Below are positions 62,289-64,000 of a stretch of 64,000 bases of DNA, piece after piece. The notes beneath the pieces were generated by a model, which saw only the letters and a list, made by a program, of their open reading frames with translations, did no database searches and had not been told where the DNA came from. How positions within the stretch are numbered: position 1 is the first letter of the stretch; each line of letters starts with the position of its first letter. The translations under genes were made by a program, and so were the position numbers. Source of the stretch: JALZAI01 sp038212215 (GTDB lineage: Bacteria > Actinomycetota > Actinomycetes > Mycobacteriales > Jatrophihabitantaceae); the NCBI GenBank assembly GCA_038212215.1, contig JBBQUT010000025.1, forward strand, positions 1 through 64,000, written 5' to 3'.

Positions 62289-62738
62289 TCAACTGTCGTC
62301 AGGCCGGGGCCGCAGGCTGATCTCTGCCCGGCCGGTAGCCGGGTCGAAGGGGACGGATTCGTGGTCGTGGACGATGCGCCATGTGCCGTCGATGCGGCGG
62401 CAGCAGAGGGTCGCGCGGACCCACATGTCGATGACGTGCCCGGTCTTCAGGGTGCCGCTGACGTTGTACAGGAACGAGCAGAATCCGAGGTTGTTCTCGG
62501 CGGAAACGTGCAGTTGGTGCACGGTGTAGCCGATGTCGCCCTGGTAGCCGTCGAACCACTCACGCATGTGCTCGGCCGTAGCGGAATTGCCCCGCGAGTT
62601 GAGCGGGGGCAGGACGTCGAAGGTGATCACGTCTGCGGTGGGCCGGCCCGCCAGGGTGGTGCCGTCGCGGGTGTGTACCGCGGCGACACGCTCGGCGACT
62701 AGCTCACGAAGTTCCCGCTCTGCGGCGCTGTCAGTCAT
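62289..62738 (-). CDS. SnoaL-like/NTF2-fold protein
   Basis: A 149-residue NTF2-fold protein with a helix at the start (ERELRELVAERVAAVHTRDG), an HMREWFDGYQGDIGYTVHQL segment and a closing HDHESVPFDPATGRA strand. Such SnoaL-like proteins include small-molecule isomerases and cyclases, but many are unassigned. The ATG at 62738 has a strong AAGGAG site. It overlaps the DHFR-like gene by eight bases. Confidence 0.8.
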   Translation of the reverse strand: MTDSAAERELRELVAERVAAVHTRDGTTLAGRPTADVITFDVLPPLNSRGNSATAEHMREWFDGYQGDIGYTVHQLHVSAENNLGFCSFLYNVSGTLKTGHVIDMWVRATLCCRRIDGTWRIVHDHESVPFDPATGRAEISLRPRPDDS

Positions 62739-63318
62739 GGCTGCACTCCTTTTCGTCACACATTTGAGGGATCGGTTTGTAGCGCACATTCACGGCGGCC
62801 CTGGGGTCGCCAGCGTCGAGCCGGTGGAGGCGGATCAGCTCCGTGCCAGGGTTGTCGTAGAGCCGGATGCCCTCGCCGAGCAGGACCGCCGCGATGTGCA
62901 GGTCGATTTCGTCGATCAGCCCCAGGTCGAGAAGCTGACGTCCGATCGTCGGTGAGAGCACTTCGAGGTTCTTGCCGCCGGCAGCCGCGAGCCCGATCCG
63001 CACCGCCTCGGCCGGGCCGCAGTTCAGGAACGTGACCCCATCGGCAGGCGTCGCGTCCTGCGGGTGGTGGGTGAGCACGAAGATCGGTCCGTCCCAGGCG
63101 CCGCCGTACGGGCGCGCGTCACCCGCCACGGCCCAGCCGTCTCGACCTCCCAGCACGGCGCCGGTGCTCTCGATGTACTCCGCGATCAGGCCGGGACGGT
63201 GTGAGAACCCCGTCATCCAGTCCATCTCGTGGTTCGGTCCCGCCACGAATCCGTCCAGTGACATCGTGAAGTGCCACAGGACCTTTCCGGCTGCTGTCTG
63301 CGGCCCGGTGTCGTCCAC
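62731..63318 (-). CDS. dihydrofolate reductase family (RibD C-terminal-like) protein
   Basis: A 195-residue NADPH-dependent reductase-like protein. The N-terminus reads WHFTMSLDGFVAGPNHEMDW and the GPIFVLTHHP and LSPTIGRQLLDLGLIDEIDL segments match the RibD-C/DHFR-like family common in actinobacteria. It is coupled to the SnoaL-like gene by an eight-base overlap. The start at 63318 is divergent from an HxlR regulator. The substrate is unknown. Confidence 0.85.
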   Translation of the reverse strand: MDDTGPQTAAGKVLWHFTMSLDGFVAGPNHEMDWMTGFSHRPGLIAEYIESTGAVLGGRDGWAVAGDARPYGGAWDGPIFVLTHHPQDATPADGVTFLNCGPAEAVRIGLAAAGGKNLEVLSPTIGRQLLDLGLIDEIDLHIAAVLLGEGIRLYDNPGTELIRLHRLDAGDPRAAVNVRYKPIPQMCDEKECSHD

Positions 63319-63412
63319 TCGTCGCCTCTTCTGGTTGCATTACGCAATTGGTTGTTCAGACGCTATGCCAGCTGATGGTAGATTGCAACCAGAAAGGGTG
63401 AGGGACGAGTTG
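63319..63412. promoter_or_regulatory. divergent control region with inverted repeats
   Basis: CTGGTTGCA (63331-63339) and TGCAACCAG (63384-63392) form a perfect nine-base inverted repeat 44 bases apart. Inside the left arm lies a smaller palindrome TTGC-attac-GCAA (63335-63347). HxlR proteins usually autoregulate and control the divergent gene, so these are candidate operators. Confidence 0.5.
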
Positions 63413-63895
63413 ATGGAGCCGGCGCGATCAGGTTGCCCGATCAATGCCGCGGTCGAGGCGTTCGGTGACAGCTGGAGCCTGCTCGTGCTGCGGGACGTAA
63501 TGTTCGGCAATCGGCGCTACTTCAGGGAGTTGCTCACCGGCTCGGAGGAGGGGATCGCCTCCAACATCCTGGCCGACCGGCTCAAGCGACTGGTGCGCGC
63601 CGGCCTATTGACCCGGGAAGACGCCGGGCCGGGACGGCGAGCCGCGTACAGCCTGACCGAGGCATCGATCCAGCTGGTGCCTGTGTTCGCGCAACTCGGC
63701 GAGTGGGGTTTGCACCACCGCTCCACGACGATGCGACTACGGGTACGGGCAGAACTGCTAGCGGCCGGCGGGCCCGAGTTGTGGACCGAGTACATGGCCG
63801 AGCTACGTGGCATTCACCTCGGCGAACCAACGCCGCGTCGCGACGGGCCCAGCGTCATCGAACGCCTGGCCAACGCCTACGCCGCCGCGCTCTGA
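63413..63895 (+). CDS. HxlR family transcriptional regulator
   Basis: A 160-residue winged-helix regulator. The HxlR core is CPINAAVEAFGDSWSLLVLR, followed by FRELLTGSEEGIASNILADR and RLKRLVRAGLLTRE, with an RRAAYSLTEAS wing. The single N-terminal cysteine of the motif could be redox-sensitive, as in some relatives. ATG 63413 has a GAGGGACGAG site; an ATG at 63365 would extend it by 16 residues. The divergent reductase and SnoaL genes are likely targets. Confidence 0.85.
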   Translation: MEPARSGCPINAAVEAFGDSWSLLVLRDVMFGNRRYFRELLTGSEEGIASNILADRLKRLVRAGLLTREDAGPGRRAAYSLTEASIQLVPVFAQLGEWGLHHRSTTMRLRVRAELLAAGGPELWTEYMAELRGIHLGEPTPRRDGPSVIERLANAYAAAL

Positions 63896-64000
63896 TCGAT
63901 CAGTGCGCTGACCGATCAGTTCGGGCCTGGAGCCCGCATCGTTCGCTGCTGCGGCGTGCCAATAATCTGCGCGCACCCACCCATTCCAGACCATACTGGG
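63896..64000. other. non-coding end of window
   Basis: 105 bases after the HxlR gene. A short palindrome CTGATCGATCAG lies across the HxlR stop, with a second CGATCAG following. No gene is visible. Confidence 0.4.

Overview
The window is G+C-rich actinobacterial chromosome. Supporting signs are the many GTG and TTG starts, a complete ergothioneine pathway (egtABCD), GTP-dependent PEP carboxykinase, an actinobacterial kdpFABC/kdpDE arrangement, a SARP-type (BTAD) regulator, a HelD-like motor ATPase and DUF222/13E12-type HNH genes. I cannot name the genus from sequence alone. No rRNA, tRNA, CRISPR array, intact insertion sequence or prophage was seen. Most genes are housekeeping or stress genes packed in short operons.

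Layout. 1-7.8 kb: 3' part of a 13E12-type HNH gene, an SDR oxidoreductase, a SAM methyltransferase, a large NB-ARC/TPR/BTAD regulator broken by a one-base frameshift, a secreted protein and a MarR regulator with an N-terminal pentapeptide repeat. 8-12.4 kb (minus): SppA, asparaginase and an NlpC/P60 peptidoglycan hydrolase. 12.7-15.2 kb (plus): a sodium:solute symporter, a two-helix membrane partner and a universal stress protein. 15.2-18.0 kb: small stress or metabolic genes (VOC fusion, OsmC, UbiA-type prenyltransferase). 18.1-26.3 kb: potassium uptake, with kdpFABC on the minus strand (plus an extra 27-residue membrane peptide in front of kdpF) divergent from kdpDE. 26.3-35.7 kb: DinB protein, acyl-CoA ligase, lipoprotein metallopeptidase, TldD/TldE and PEP carboxykinase.

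35.7-43.2 kb (minus) is one translationally coupled run, egtA-egtB-egtC-egtD, followed by a large glucosidase-like glycoside hydrolase and a Nudix hydrolase. No egtE is present. A response regulator/histidine kinase pair diverges from it. 45.5-53.3 kb (plus): HelD-like ATPase, a branched-chain/pyruvate dehydrogenase E1alpha-E1beta-E2 operon, a 47-residue protein and a thioredoxin-NHL protein. 53.5-64 kb is more accessory and holds most of the damage. It contains a methyltransferase with two compensating indels, a drug-type ABC exporter with a divergent repressor whose palindromic operator overlaps start codons, a decayed alpha/beta hydrolase, and an acetyltransferase cut short at a junction with the 5' end of another 13E12 gene. 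It ends with a SnoaL/DHFR-like pair divergent from an HxlR regulator.

The most unusual recurring pattern is tandem repetition. Three genes (sppA, the universal stress gene, the histidine kinase) carry short tandem duplications that include their own stop codon. Several others carry in-frame 15- or 18-bp repeats. I did not find a clear new multi-gene defence or biosynthetic system; the best leads are the extended egt operon, the kdp micro-peptide and the stop-codon duplications.
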